Under the pieces are notes generated by a model. The model was not told the origin of the DNA and ran no database searches. It worked only from the letters and a program-made list of their open reading frames with translations. Positions 1 through 7,708 of a stretch of 53,943 nucleotides of DNA are shown here, piece after piece; within the stretch, counting starts at the first letter, position 1; the number at the start of each line of letters is the position of its first letter. Where the stretch lies: NCBI GenBank assembly GCA_016218025.1, contig JACRFD010000056.1:1-53943 (forward strand). The letters are read 5' to 3'. The translations under genes were made by a program, and so were the position numbers. The DNA is from Ignavibacteriales bacterium (GTDB taxonomy: Bacteria; Bacteroidota; Ignavibacteria; UBA10030; SZUA-254).

Positions 1-1
1 A

Positions 2-136
2 CAAGAAGCAGGATCATACCAGATGGAATGGAATGCCATAGATGCACACAATCAGGTGGTGCCTACAGGTATCTACTTCATTCGTATGAATGCCGACAAC
101 TTCTCTGCCGTTCAAAAAATTGTTCTAATGAAGTAA
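2..136 (+). CDS. T9SS type A sorting domain protein, C-terminal end only
   Basis: The window opens inside a reading frame that ends at a TAA at 134-136. The 44 visible residues contain the typical end of a type IX secretion sorting domain: a W-N beta strand, the turn VPTGIYFIRM and the terminal strand KIVLMK. In this family the domain directs a signal-peptide-bearing protein through the outer membrane and is then removed. The catalytic or binding part lies outside the window, so the function of the protein cannot be told. A strong terminator follows at once. The same type of ending is seen in the proteins at 20159-23593 and, less canonically, 28195-31365. Confidence 0.8.
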   Translation, partial: QEAGSYQMEWNAIDAHNQVVPTGIYFIRMNADNFSAVQKIVLMK

Positions 137-154
137 ACTATTACTCTTTTATTT

Positions 155-187
155 GCCTGTGCTTCTCAACAGCACAGGCTTTTTTTT
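155..187 (+). terminator. Rho-independent terminator
   Basis: A perfect 9-bp stem (GCCTGTGCT, 155-163, with AGCACAGGC, 171-179), a 7-base loop and eight T residues (180-187). It ends the T9SS cargo gene before the next gene. Confidence 0.9.
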
Positions 188-220
188 GATACAACCTAAA
201 CATTGATTATTTTTGATCAG

Positions 221-1228
221 ATGTCCAAATCATTATTTAAAATAAAACAAGCAGTTGCATTAGCTCCAATGGAGAATGTAACAGATATTTCATTCCGTTT
301 GCTTTGTAAAAAATTCGGAGCTGATATTGTTTACACCGAGTTCGTTAATTCTGAAGGTTTAATAAGAAACGTTGTCAAAACAAAAAACAAAATGGAATTC
401 CTGCCTGAGGAACGCCCAATTGGAATTCAAATATACGGATCCTTAGACTCTTCCATGGAGCAAGCAGCAAGGATGGCAGAAGAGTTACAACCGGATCTAA
501 TCGATATAAACGCCGGCTGTTGGGTTCGAAAAGTATCCACTCGCGGTGCAGGAGCTGGTTTGCTGAAAGACACTGAAAATCTATACAAAATAGTAAACAC
601 AGTTGTAAAATCTGTCAACTTACCTGTTACAGTGAAAACTCGTCTCGGTTGGGATGAAAATTCTATTGAAATAATAGATGTATCAAAAATGATTGAAGAT
701 GCCGGAGCCCAGGCGATTACAATCCATTGCCGTACTCGTTCACAGGGCCATAGTGGAAATCCGGATTATGACTGGATATCAAAAGTAAAAGACGTGATAA
801 AAATCCCAATTATTGTGAATGGTGGAATTACAACACCTCAAATTGCCAAATCGGTCTTCGATTCAACACAATGTGATGGTGTAATGATCGCCCGCGGAGC
901 AATTAATAATCCATTCATATTCCGGGAGATCAAACATTTTATTAAAACAGGGAATCTATTACCACCACCCTCCCTATCTGACCGAGTGAACCTTCTGATT
1001 GAGCATTTAAATTTTTCCGTAAAATTCAAGGGTGAGCGGAAAGCTTGCCTTGAAATCAGAAAGCATTATAGCGGCTACTTAAGAGATGCACCAAACATAT
1101 CAAAACTCAGAATGAGATTGATGACATTTACAGAACAAGCACCAATTATCGAAACACTTCTTCATTATCTTAACAAATATTCAGCAGTATCAGATGATAG
1201 TTTTGATTTAACAATTCCGGATATTTAA
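221..1228 (+). CDS. dusB: tRNA-dihydrouridine synthase, DusB-like
   Basis: A flavin-dependent enzyme that reduces uridines in tRNA to dihydrouridine. The N-terminal TIM-barrel signature APMENVTDISFR and the segment DINAGCW followed by RGAGAGLL are those of the Dus family, with the catalytic cysteine at about residue 100. The FMN/phosphate-binding GG and ARGA segments follow (NGGI near residue 195, MIARGA near 220). The length of 335 residues is normal. I place the start at the ATG at 221, whose product begins like other family members; a TTG at 203 in the same frame would add six residues. Unusual: the residue after the catalytic Cys is Trp where the family usually has Pro (GCP). It is the first gene of a plus-strand block after a terminator. 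Confidence 0.9.
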   Translation: MSKSLFKIKQAVALAPMENVTDISFRLLCKKFGADIVYTEFVNSEGLIRNVVKTKNKMEFLPEERPIGIQIYGSLDSSMEQAARMAEELQPDLIDINAGCWVRKVSTRGAGAGLLKDTENLYKIVNTVVKSVNLPVTVKTRLGWDENSIEIIDVSKMIEDAGAQAITIHCRTRSQGHSGNPDYDWISKVKDVIKIPIIVNGGITTPQIAKSVFDSTQCDGVMIARGAINNPFIFREIKHFIKTGNLLPPPSLSDRVNLLIEHLNFSVKFKGERKACLEIRKHYSGYLRDAPNISKLRMRLMTFTEQAPIIETLLHYLNKYSAVSDDSFDLTIPDI

Positions 1229-1259
1229 GAATTATTTTTGTTGAAACATTATATTTTTC

Positions 1260-1288
1260 TTGACGTAACTAATCACTAAAAATAAATA
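1260..1288 (+). promoter_or_regulatory. Candidate housekeeping promoter for the LiaF-like gene
   Basis: TTGACG (1260-1265), a 17-base spacer and TAAATA (1283-1288), 17 bases before the ATG at 1305. The -35 is good and the -10 weak; TATAAA lies four bases further downstream. Confidence 0.45.
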
Positions 1289-1304
1289 TAAACGGATATT
1301 CAAT

Positions 1305-1880
1305 ATGAAAAATCTATTTGGCGGATTAATACTAATTACATTTGGAGTTTTATTCCTTCTCGACAATCTTGGTTATGCTGATTTTGGTGAAGTTATTAGC
1401 AACTATTGGCCTCTGATTTTGATATTCTGGGGAATCAGTATATTGATACGTCCAAAAAATCAGAAAATTCCGGATACCAAACCGAGCATCGAATTTTCAA
1501 CACAATCATCATCAGATATGATTCATCAATCGAATGTGTTCGGTGATATTTTCACCAAGGCAGATTCAAAAAGTTTCAAAGGTGGTTCCGTTTCAACTGT
1601 ATTTGGTGATTCAACTTTAGATCTTACGGACGCGATCTGGGCAGAAGGTGACCATGAGTTGAAAATTCATGGAGTCTTTGGTGACACTTTAGTAATTCTT
1701 CCAAAAAATTCTGCCGTTAGCATTTCCGCAAGTAGTACTTTCGGTTCATTGATGATTCTAGGTCAATCCAAGAATGGATTTTCTTCAGATCTTCAGACAA
1801 CGGCTGGCAGCTTTGAATCAACATCTAACCGTTTGAAATTAAATATTACAAAAGTTTTCGGGGATGTTAGAGTCCAGTAG
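1305..1880 (+). CDS. LiaF/LiaI-like envelope-stress membrane protein
   Basis: A 191-residue protein with two N-terminal hydrophobic segments (about 3-20 and 32-48) in the arrangement GLILITFGVLFLLDNLG ... YWPLILIFWG known from the LiaI/LiaF-type membrane region (DUF5668). The remainder is a soluble beta-rich domain in which the motif (V/T)FG(D/S) recurs about five times (SNVFGD, STVFGD, HGVFGD, SSTFGS, TKVFGD), as in the LiaF C-terminal domain, which forms a repeated-strand fold. LiaF proteins of Firmicutes modulate the LiaSR cell-envelope stress system; no kinase or regulator is present here, so the role is open. The TAG stop is directly followed by the nth start codon, which implies translational coupling. 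Confidence 0.7.
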   Translation: MKNLFGGLILITFGVLFLLDNLGYADFGEVISNYWPLILIFWGISILIRPKNQKIPDTKPSIEFSTQSSSDMIHQSNVFGDIFTKADSKSFKGGSVSTVFGDSTLDLTDAIWAEGDHELKIHGVFGDTLVILPKNSAVSISASSTFGSLMILGQSKNGFSSDLQTTAGSFESTSNRLKLNITKVFGDVRVQ

Positions 1881-2543
1881 ATGTATAATTCTAAAGAGCC
1901 ATTAATTGATAAAAACAGGCGTGCTGCAACGATTCTTAATACCTTAAAAAAAGAATATTCAATCAACAACGCATTCTTGAATCATAGAAACGTATTAGAT
2001 CTTCTTGTAGCAACTATTCTCTCAGCACAGTGCACAGACGAAAGAGTTAATAAAGTAACCGGCCAACTTTTCAAAATCTACAGTACCGCCGAAGATTATG
2101 CAAAAGCAGATCCAAGCGAGTTACAAAATCATATCAAATCTACCGGATATTATAAGACCAAGGCAAGGAATATAATCCGTTGCTGTCAAAAGCTGATCGG
2201 TGAGTTTGATGGAAAAGTTCCAAAGTCAATTGATCAACTAACTCAACTTCCAGGCGTTGGAAGAAAAACCGCAAATGTAATCCTCGGGAATTATTTCAAA
2301 ATTACTTCGGGGATAGTAGTAGATACACATGTAAAACGAATCTCGAATAGATTAAATCTTTCCTCTCATTCTAATCCTGTAAAAGTTGAAACTGATTTAA
2401 CGAAAATATATCCGGAAAAATTTTGGTTTGCGGTTGGGAATCTTTTTGTGCAACACGGCAGGAACGTTTGTAAATCGAGAAAACCTGCTTGTATTGTTTG
2501 TGGCATCCGGAATTATTGTCCGTCGTCCCTTGTAAATAATTAA
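1881..2543 (+). CDS. nth: Endonuclease III (DNA glycosylase/AP lyase)
   Basis: A base-excision repair enzyme that removes oxidised pyrimidines and cuts at the abasic site. The 220-residue protein has the helix-hairpin-helix segment LPGVGRKTANVIL with the catalytic lysine (about residue 125), the VVDTHVKR segment with the catalytic aspartate (about 148), and a C-terminal [4Fe-4S] cluster loop with cysteines at 197, 204, 207 and 213 (C-X6-C-X2-C-X5-C, the canonical spacing). ILSAQCTD near residue 48 is also typical. The ATG follows the stop of the previous gene with no gap. A bidirectional terminator follows. Confidence 0.97.
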   Translation: MYNSKEPLIDKNRRAATILNTLKKEYSINNAFLNHRNVLDLLVATILSAQCTDERVNKVTGQLFKIYSTAEDYAKADPSELQNHIKSTGYYKTKARNIIRCCQKLIGEFDGKVPKSIDQLTQLPGVGRKTANVILGNYFKITSGIVVDTHVKRISNRLNLSSHSNPVKVETDLTKIYPEKFWFAVGNLFVQHGRNVCKSRKPACIVCGIRNYCPSSLVNN

Positions 2544-2544
2544 A

Positions 2545-2580
2545 AAGGCAGGATTAACGGATCCTGCCTTCTCTTCTTTT
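2545..2580 (+). terminator. Terminator shared by convergent nth and hsp20
   Basis: A perfect 10-bp stem, AAGGCAGGAT (2545-2554) with ATCCTGCCTT (2561-2570), loop TAACGG, followed by a T-rich run to about 2580. A-residues before the stem give a T run on the minus strand, so it can also end the converging hsp20 transcript. Confidence 0.85.
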
Positions 2581-2596
2581 TGTGTTTACTTTATTT

Positions 2597-3037
2597 TTAT
2601 TTTAATTTTACTTCAATTTCTTTTGGTTTAGCTTCTTCTAATTTCGGAATTGTCAATGTTAAAATTCCGTTGTCGTACGAAGCATCGATTTTCTCGTTTG
2701 CAACAGATGATGGTAGAGTGAAAGATCTCTGGAAAGTACCATATGATCTTTCTGTTCTATAATAATTTTCACCTTTTTTTTCTTCTTCCTGTTTCTTTTC
2801 ACCACGAATTGTCAAAACATCATTTTGAATTGTGATCTTTACATCTTTTTTATCGACACCAGGAATTTCTACTTTTATGCTAAATTCATTTTCACGCTCA
2901 ACAATGTCAACTACCGGCATTAAGGTTTTTGATACATCTTCATTTTGAACATCACTCCGGAATTGCTCGAAAATTTTGTCTAATTCTCTGTGCATATTTC
3001 CAAAATTAACAACCGGGTTCCATCTTACTAATGTCAT
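2597..3037 (-). CDS. Small heat-shock protein, Hsp20/alpha-crystallin family
   Basis: An ATP-independent holdase chaperone of 146 residues. It begins with the N-terminal arm MTLVRWNP, common in bacterial class A Hsp20 proteins. The alpha-crystallin domain (about residues 40-130) has EIPGVDKKDVKI, LTIRGEKK and the closing GILTLTIPK signature. A short tail EIEVKLK provides an I-x-V-type motif for docking between dimers. The start is fixed by an AGGAG box at 3044-3049. No CIRCE element is seen upstream; the 267-base region before it holds an inverted repeat and a weak sigma-54-like site, listed separately. Confidence 0.95.
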   Translation of the reverse strand: MTLVRWNPVVNFGNMHRELDKIFEQFRSDVQNEDVSKTLMPVVDIVERENEFSIKVEIPGVDKKDVKITIQNDVLTIRGEKKQEEEKKGENYYRTERSYGTFQRSFTLPSSVANEKIDASYDNGILTLTIPKLEEAKPKEIEVKLK

Positions 3038-3102
3038 AATTAATCTCCTTATACTTTATAATTTGTCTTTGAAGTTTTCGAATTGAATTCTGTTCCTAGT
3101 TA

Positions 3103-3119
3103 TTTCAATCAGTATGCCA
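3103..3119 (-). promoter_or_regulatory. Possible sigma-54-type promoter of the hsp20 gene
   Basis: On the minus strand the sequence TTGGCA-N5-TTGAA resembles the -24/-12 consensus TGGCACG-N4-TTGCW. It matches TGGCA and TTG with the correct spacing but has GA instead of GC at -12. It would start transcription about 55 bases before the ATG. No convincing housekeeping promoter is seen in the same region. Confidence 0.3.
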
Positions 3120-3197
3120 AAAATAAATATGAAGAATTAAGTCGAATTTAGAAGTATGAGAAAGGATCTTATTGACTTTATTGACAATTTGTCAGAA

Positions 3198-3217
3198 TCA
3201 TGAAGGTGGCTTCATGA
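3198..3217. promoter_or_regulatory. Perfect inverted repeat upstream of hsp20
   Basis: TCATGAAG (3198-3205), four bases, CTTCATGA (3210-3217). It lies between flanking TTGACAA (3181-3187) and TTGTCAA (3231-3237), themselves inverted copies. It is about 100 bases upstream of the candidate -12 element, a normal distance for an activator binding site. Confidence 0.5.
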
Positions 3218-3260
3218 AAAATAAGACAAGTTGTCAATTTTCTGACGGATAGTTTGTCAT

Positions 3261-3294
3261 AAAACGGCAGTGTAGAAATTTACTCTACCGTTTT
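3261..3294 (-). terminator. Imperfect terminator hairpin after trxB
   Basis: On the minus strand AAAACGGTAGAGTA pairs with TACACTGCCGTTTT around a six-base loop, with one mismatch and one G-T pair. The T run after it is short, so its strength is uncertain. Confidence 0.5.
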
Positions 3295-3304
3295 ATTAAA
3301 TCAT

Positions 3305-4246
3305 TCAATGGCTGGCTTCTAAAAATCTTTCAGCATCAATCGCAGCAGCGCAACCTGAACCAGCAGCTGTGATTGCCTGTCTGTAAACCGGGTCAGCAAC
3401 ATCGCCTGCTGCAAAAACTCCGGGTACACTTGTTAGGGTAGTTCCGGGTTTTGTAATAATATAACCATTAGGATTTAATTCGAGTTGGCTTTCAAATATT
3501 TTTGTATTAGGTTGGTGACCGATTCCAACAAAGTAACCGCTAGTTGGAAATATTGTGGTCTCTCCGGATTTTACATTTTTAATTCTAACGCCCGTAACAG
3601 TTTTTTTCCCTCCCTCATTTTTACCAACTATTTCAGTTACCTCGGTATTCCACAAAAACGAAATCTTTGAATTATTTTTTGCTCTATCTTGCATAATTTT
3701 AGATGCGCGTAATTGATCTCTGCGATGAATAATCGTGACTTTTGATGCAAATTTTGTTAAAAATGAAGCCTCTTCAATTGCTGTATCGCCGCCGCCAACA
3801 ACGACTATCTCCAGCCCCTTGAAGAAAAATCCGTCACACGTTGCGCAACCCGATACACCATGCCCCATAAATTCTTTTTCTGATGGCAATCCCAACCACT
3901 TCGCAGATGCACCGGTCGAGATGATAATTGAATCGGCAAAATATTCTTTATCGTTAGAATACACTTTGAAAGGTCTTTTGCTTAAATCAACTTTTGAAAC
4001 TTCCTGGAATAAAGTTTTTGCGTTAAACTTTTCAGCTTGCTTGCGGAATAAATCCATTAATTCAGGTCCCATTACTCCATCTGGAAATCCCGGAAAATTC
4101 TCTACTTCAGTTGTTATAGTTAATTGCCCTCCAGGTTGTATTCCCTCAAAAACAAGCGGTTTTAGATTTGCCCGAGCAGTATATATTGCAGCCGTCAAGC
4201 CGGCAGGTCCCGAGCCAATTATAATTACTTTATAATGATTTTCCAT
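3305..4246 (-). CDS. trxB: Thioredoxin reductase
   Basis: A cytoplasmic FAD enzyme that passes electrons from NADPH to thioredoxin. The 313-residue length is typical of the low-molecular-weight type. Visible in order: FAD-binding GSGPAG (residues 11-16), the redox pair CATC (134-137), the NADPH-binding GGGDTAIEEA (about 151-160), HRRDQLRAS (about 174-182) and the closing FAD motif GVFAAGDV. An AGGAG box ahead of the ATG supports the start. The gene lies 9 bases after queG and 11 kb from the DipZ-like redoxin; no thioredoxin gene is visible beside it. Confidence 0.97.
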   Translation of the reverse strand: MENHYKVIIIGSGPAGLTAAIYTARANLKPLVFEGIQPGGQLTITTEVENFPGFPDGVMGPELMDLFRKQAEKFNAKTLFQEVSKVDLSKRPFKVYSNDKEYFADSIIISTGASAKWLGLPSEKEFMGHGVSGCATCDGFFFKGLEIVVVGGGDTAIEEASFLTKFASKVTIIHRRDQLRASKIMQDRAKNNSKISFLWNTEVTEIVGKNEGGKKTVTGVRIKNVKSGETTIFPTSGYFVGIGHQPNTKIFESQLELNPNGYIITKPGTTLTSVPGVFAAGDVADPVYRQAITAAGSGCAAAIDAERFLEASH

Positions 4247-4255
4247 ACTAACTCC

Positions 4256-5191
4256 TTATTGTTTTTTATAAATCCTCTGAACATTCTCAACTAAACCTTT
4301 CAACCCCCTCCGTCTGATCGGATTGTTACTAAAAATATTTTTAAATTCATCTTCCGACATCGCCAGCACTTTGTCGAATTCCAAACCTGACGAAAATTCT
4401 TTAGGTTTGAATTCAGCCACACCCGTTGGAGTATTCTTATTCCACGGGCAAACACTTTGACAAACATCGCACCCAAAAATCCAATTCCCCATTTTATTAA
4501 CAACATCTTTGGAAACATCATCTGAATGTTCTATTGTAAAATATGAGATGCATTTACTGGCATTAAGCTGATATGGAGCAATGATTGCATTGGTTGGGCA
4601 TGAATCTATGCAAAGAGTGCAATTACCACAATAATCTTCGGCAGGCATGTCACAATCGAACTTGATGTCAGTTATGATGGATCCCAAAAATATCCATGAA
4701 CCAACATCCTTATCCAGGATTAATGTATGCTTGCCTTGCCAACCGATACCAGCGCGTTTAGCCCATAATTTTTCCATAACCGGTCCTGAATCAACATTGA
4801 TTATTCCTTTAGAATCAGGTTTGGCTGTCAGAATAAATTCCCATAATTTTACTAATTTTTCTTTTACAACAACATGGTAATCGTTACCCCACGCATATCT
4901 CGAAACCCTGCCAACCGAATCTTTTATCGATTTTTGCGGATGAAAATAATTAATTGCTACAACAATGATTGATTTTGCACCAGGCAATAAAGCTGCTGGA
5001 TTAATTCTTTTTGAATAACTATTTGCCAGCCATGACATCGAACCATGATATCCTTCATCAAGCCAGTTCTTAAAATATCCTGACTCAAACTCTAAAGGAA
5101 CAATTTCAGCGAAACCGGTTTTTTGGAAACCTAACCGGTCAGCTTCAGCTTTAATTTCTTCCTTAAATGAATATGATGCGGCAACTTTCAA
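4256..5191 (-). CDS. queG: Epoxyqueuosine reductase
   Basis: Catalyses the last step of queuosine synthesis in tRNA, reduction of epoxyqueuosine, using cobalamin and two [4Fe-4S] clusters. The conserved block DSGPVMEKLWAKRAGIGWQG (about residues 134-153) contains the catalytic aspartate and part of the cobalamin site. The cluster motifs follow: CGNCTLCIDSCP (about 189-200) and CDVCQSVCPWN (about 238-248). The protein has 311 residues and ends soon after the cluster domain, so it is the short form without C-terminal HEAT repeats. The only usable start in frame near the expected N-terminus is a TTG at 5191, 12 bases after the stop of the upstream gene. It is linked in function to the B12-uptake unit at 12.1-15.2 kb. 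Confidence 0.93.
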   Translation of the reverse strand: MKVAASYSFKEEIKAEADRLGFQKTGFAEIVPLEFESGYFKNWLDEGYHGSMSWLANSYSKRINPAALLPGAKSIIVVAINYFHPQKSIKDSVGRVSRYAWGNDYHVVVKEKLVKLWEFILTAKPDSKGIINVDSGPVMEKLWAKRAGIGWQGKHTLILDKDVGSWIFLGSIITDIKFDCDMPAEDYCGNCTLCIDSCPTNAIIAPYQLNASKCISYFTIEHSDDVSKDVVNKMGNWIFGCDVCQSVCPWNKNTPTGVAEFKPKEFSSGLEFDKVLAMSEDEFKNIFSNNPIRRRGLKGLVENVQRIYKKQ

Positions 5192-5203
5192 AGCGATTCA
5201 ACT

Positions 5204-6049
5204 TTAATCAATATTAACAGGTTTATCAAAGATAAATCCTTTTTCAGTTCGTTTAACAGTTCCTGCAATTATCTCCGGATCATGTTCAAAAAATATTATC
5301 CAGTTTTCTTCAACCGCTAAATTCAAGCATCTCTTTTTATCGTTCAATGTTATTAATGGCTGCAGATCGAATCCCATAATGTAGGGTAACGGTATGTGAG
5401 ACGTGAACGGCATTAAATCTGCTGCGTAAAATATTGTCTTGCCGCCATCGGTAATTTTTAACATTTGTAATCCTGGTGTATGTCCGTTTGAAATCATGAT
5501 ATGAATTCCAGGGAACAATTCCTTTTCTCCCTCAATCAGCGAGAGCATTTTGAATTCATCCAGAGCCATATAATCATTTGCTGAATAACTTGCCCGATCC
5601 CTTTCTGTCGGATGAAGTGCATTATCCCACTGAACTTTTTGGATGTGATAGTTTGCCTTTGGAAATGCAGGTATTATTTTTCCATTTTCCCTGATCGTTG
5701 ATCCACCTGCATGATCAAAATGAAGATGAGACAAAATAACATCGGTTATCTCGTCAGGTTTAACGCCATATTTTGCAAGTGAATCATACAAATTACCAGA
5801 GTCCGATTCATATGAATATAAATCTATAAATTTCTCAGTAATCTTCTCGCCATTTCCTGTATCCATCAAAATAATTTTCCCATTTCCAATTAACAGGAGA
5901 CAACGAGCTGCTAGTTTAACACGATTTCTTTCATCTGACTTATTTGTTTTTTCCCATAAAACTTTTGGAATTATTCCAAACATTGCACCGCCATCAAGCC
6001 AGAATGTTCCAGTTTCAATAGCGTGAACATCATAAGATCCGATTTTCAT
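5204..6049 (-). CDS. Metallo-beta-lactamase-fold hydrolase
   Basis: A 281-residue cytoplasmic protein with the zinc-binding signature LSHLHFDHAGG (HxHxDH), later metal ligands in SNGHTPG and the aspartate of YAADLMP, in the order of the family. The overall pattern (MDTGNG, HLHFDHAGG, GHTPGLQ) resembles the lactonase/YtnP-like branch of the superfamily. The substrate cannot be inferred. I use the ATG at 6049 with an AAGG box ahead; a TTG two codons upstream is also possible. It lies 12 bases upstream of queG and probably shares its transcript. Confidence 0.85.
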   Translation of the reverse strand: MKIGSYDVHAIETGTFWLDGGAMFGIIPKVLWEKTNKSDERNRVKLAARCLLLIGNGKIILMDTGNGEKITEKFIDLYSYESDSGNLYDSLAKYGVKPDEITDVILSHLHFDHAGGSTIRENGKIIPAFPKANYHIQKVQWDNALHPTERDRASYSANDYMALDEFKMLSLIEGEKELFPGIHIMISNGHTPGLQMLKITDGGKTIFYAADLMPFTSHIPLPYIMGFDLQPLITLNDKKRCLNLAVEENWIIFFEHDPEIIAGTVKRTEKGFIFDKPVNID

Positions 6050-6098
6050 TTGCAAAACCTTTTATCAGTTTATAGAACGGAACAGCACATAATTAAAA

Positions 6099-6122
6099 AG
6101 GTCGGCTAAGAATAACCGACCT
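6099..6122 (-). terminator. Terminator after the ferredoxin gene
   Basis: AGGTCGG and CCGACCT pair around the loop, and on the minus strand the stem is followed by TTTTTAATT. It separates the ferredoxin gene from the hydrolase-queG-trxB group. Confidence 0.8.
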
Positions 6123-6145
6123 AATAAAATATTTGGGGACTAAAA

Positions 6146-6484
6146 TTACTTTCTGAATCGTGAGTTTTCTGCACTCAAAGGAGCAAACTGCTTATCAGGA
6201 TGAATACTCTTTGCTTTAGCCAAAAGAGCATCTTCAGTTTCTGTACGATTCGGATCTGGCACACAACAATCAACAGGGCATACTGCTGCACATTGTTCCT
6301 GGTTGAAGTGACCGACACATTCTGTGCATTTTTCAGGAACGATGTAGTAGAAATCGTTTGATAATGCATCAAACATTTGACCATTCAATTCATATTGAGC
6401 TCCACCCGCATAGATAGCCGTGTTTGGACATTCGGGTTCGCATGCTCCGCAGTTTATACATTCTTCAGTGATCATTGTTGCCAT
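6146..6484 (-). CDS. YfhL-family 2[4Fe-4S] ferredoxin
   Basis: A 112-residue electron carrier. The first cluster motif is CINCGACEPECP (about residues 9-20). The second is the irregular CTECVGHFNQEQCAAVCP, with the long insertion between the second and third cysteine that marks the YfhL/Allochromatium-type ferredoxins. An additional CC pair follows the second motif. The start is set by AGGAG ahead of the ATG. It stands alone between its own promoter (6586-6614) and terminator. The electron partner is not evident from the neighbours. Confidence 0.93.
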   Translation of the reverse strand: MATMITEECINCGACEPECPNTAIYAGGAQYELNGQMFDALSNDFYYIVPEKCTECVGHFNQEQCAAVCPVDCCVPDPNRTETEDALLAKAKSIHPDKQFAPLSAENSRFRK

Positions 6485-6585
6485 ACTAAAATCTCCTAAA
6501 ATAAGATTCTTTGTTAATATTACTTGAATAAATCCGGTGTGAACAGTGCTTCTGCCCGCCTGAATTTGCTGATTTTAATGAATTA

Positions 6586-6614
6586 AGTATAAGAAAAAGT
6601 TGGATGAAAATCAA
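6586..6614 (-). promoter_or_regulatory. Housekeeping promoter of the ferredoxin gene
   Basis: Minus strand TTGATT (6614-6609), a 17-base spacer and TATACT (6591-6586). The expected transcript start lies about 100 bases before the ATG at 6484. Confidence 0.7.
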
Positions 6615-6644
6615 TCGTTATAATTCAACAATTCCGATCGTTTG

Positions 6645-7661
6645 TCAGATTGTAACAAACTCCGGAATAACGGATGTTACAAACGCGATTGAGTAGATTG
6701 CAAATCCATTTGATCTTGTAGAAAATTTTAATTTATGCTGACCGAACTGCCGATTTACTACGATGTTATAAAGTCTTGCATCATCAACAATAAAATAACT
6801 CCTCCCGGTCTCATCATACCTGATGTCTGCTCCTTTATCGCCTCTTGATAGCGGTTCGTCATCCTGAGTTACAAATAATTGAAACCCCTTCTCTCCTTCA
6901 GGTTTTATTACCGCACTAACTTCTTTTGCTTGATACAAAAACGTCAAGTATCCGCCGTTAGGATTATCTGTTTCCAATTTCAGATAATTTCTGTCGTTAA
7001 ACCAATCTCCACTGGCATAAATTCTTCCTTCAACATAATAATTTGGATCTTCATAATGCACAACAGATTCAGGTCCGAATCCTTCAACATTTCCAATTGT
7101 TCCACGCTGCCAACCTGCTAATATCTCATGGGTTTCCTTGTAACATATTGCTCCGGGTCTGTCAGTTTCACGAATCGGATCCATAACAAAAGGTATCCCA
7201 GTCTGATAACCGGCATTTAGCAACAATGACTGCAATGCCTGTTCAAAATTCTGATAAAGTCCTTCACCTGCATGAAAGTATCTGATAAATCCATACTTAT
7301 CAATTAATACTTTTGTAGGCCATCCGGTGCAACGGAAAGCATTCCAGATTAGATAGTCATTATCCATAACTATTGGATATTTTATATTTAAATTATCAAC
7401 CGCTTTCCGAATGTTAACCGGATCCCGGGCAAAAGGAAATTGTGGAGTATGAACTCCTATTAACAATAAACCCTGAGCTGAATATCTCCTATACCATTCT
7501 CTTACATACGGTAAAGATCTGATACAGCGGTTGCAACAATAATCCCAGAATTCTATCATAACTACAATCCCAGTTACTCCACTGATCTGAATCGGATCGC
7601 TGTTCAGCCAATAATCTCCGTAAATTTCAGGAACTCTAAATTGCTGAGGTAATAATTCCAT
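6645..7661 (-). CDS. Thioredoxin-like protein with DipZ-type C-terminal domain
   Basis: A 338-residue protein. The N-terminal thioredoxin-like domain (about residues 15-150) carries the redox motif CNRC in FWDYCCNRCIRSLPYV, the cis-proline segment GWPTKVLID, and GVHTPQFPF, all typical of the AhpC/TSA-like redoxins that form the tail of the DipZ (CcdA-TlpA) fusion. The second half (about 180-338) is beta-rich with GRIYASGDWF and FQLFVTQDD, matching the domain that follows thioredoxin in DipZ. No signal peptide and no membrane segment are visible, so unlike DipZ it should be cytoplasmic. No CcdA gene is adjacent. An extra cysteine precedes the CxxC. Confidence 0.8.
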   Translation of the reverse strand: MELLPQQFRVPEIYGDYWLNSDPIQISGVTGIVVMIEFWDYCCNRCIRSLPYVREWYRRYSAQGLLLIGVHTPQFPFARDPVNIRKAVDNLNIKYPIVMDNDYLIWNAFRCTGWPTKVLIDKYGFIRYFHAGEGLYQNFEQALQSLLLNAGYQTGIPFVMDPIRETDRPGAICYKETHEILAGWQRGTIGNVEGFGPESVVHYEDPNYYVEGRIYASGDWFNDRNYLKLETDNPNGGYLTFLYQAKEVSAVIKPEGEKGFQLFVTQDDEPLSRGDKGADIRYDETGRSYFIVDDARLYNIVVNRQFGQHKLKFSTRSNGFAIYSIAFVTSVIPEFVTI

Positions 7662-7708
7662 ATTTTTCCGATGATGTGATAATGATACTTATGAATAGAG
7701 AAATGTAA

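Noticed and set aside
3038..3304. CIRCE/HrcA operator ahead of hsp20
   Set aside because: The TTAGCACTC-N9-GAGTGCTAA sequence is absent; the inverted repeat present is different.
3735..4235. 166-codon plus-strand open frame
   Set aside because: Shadow of trxB on the other strand.
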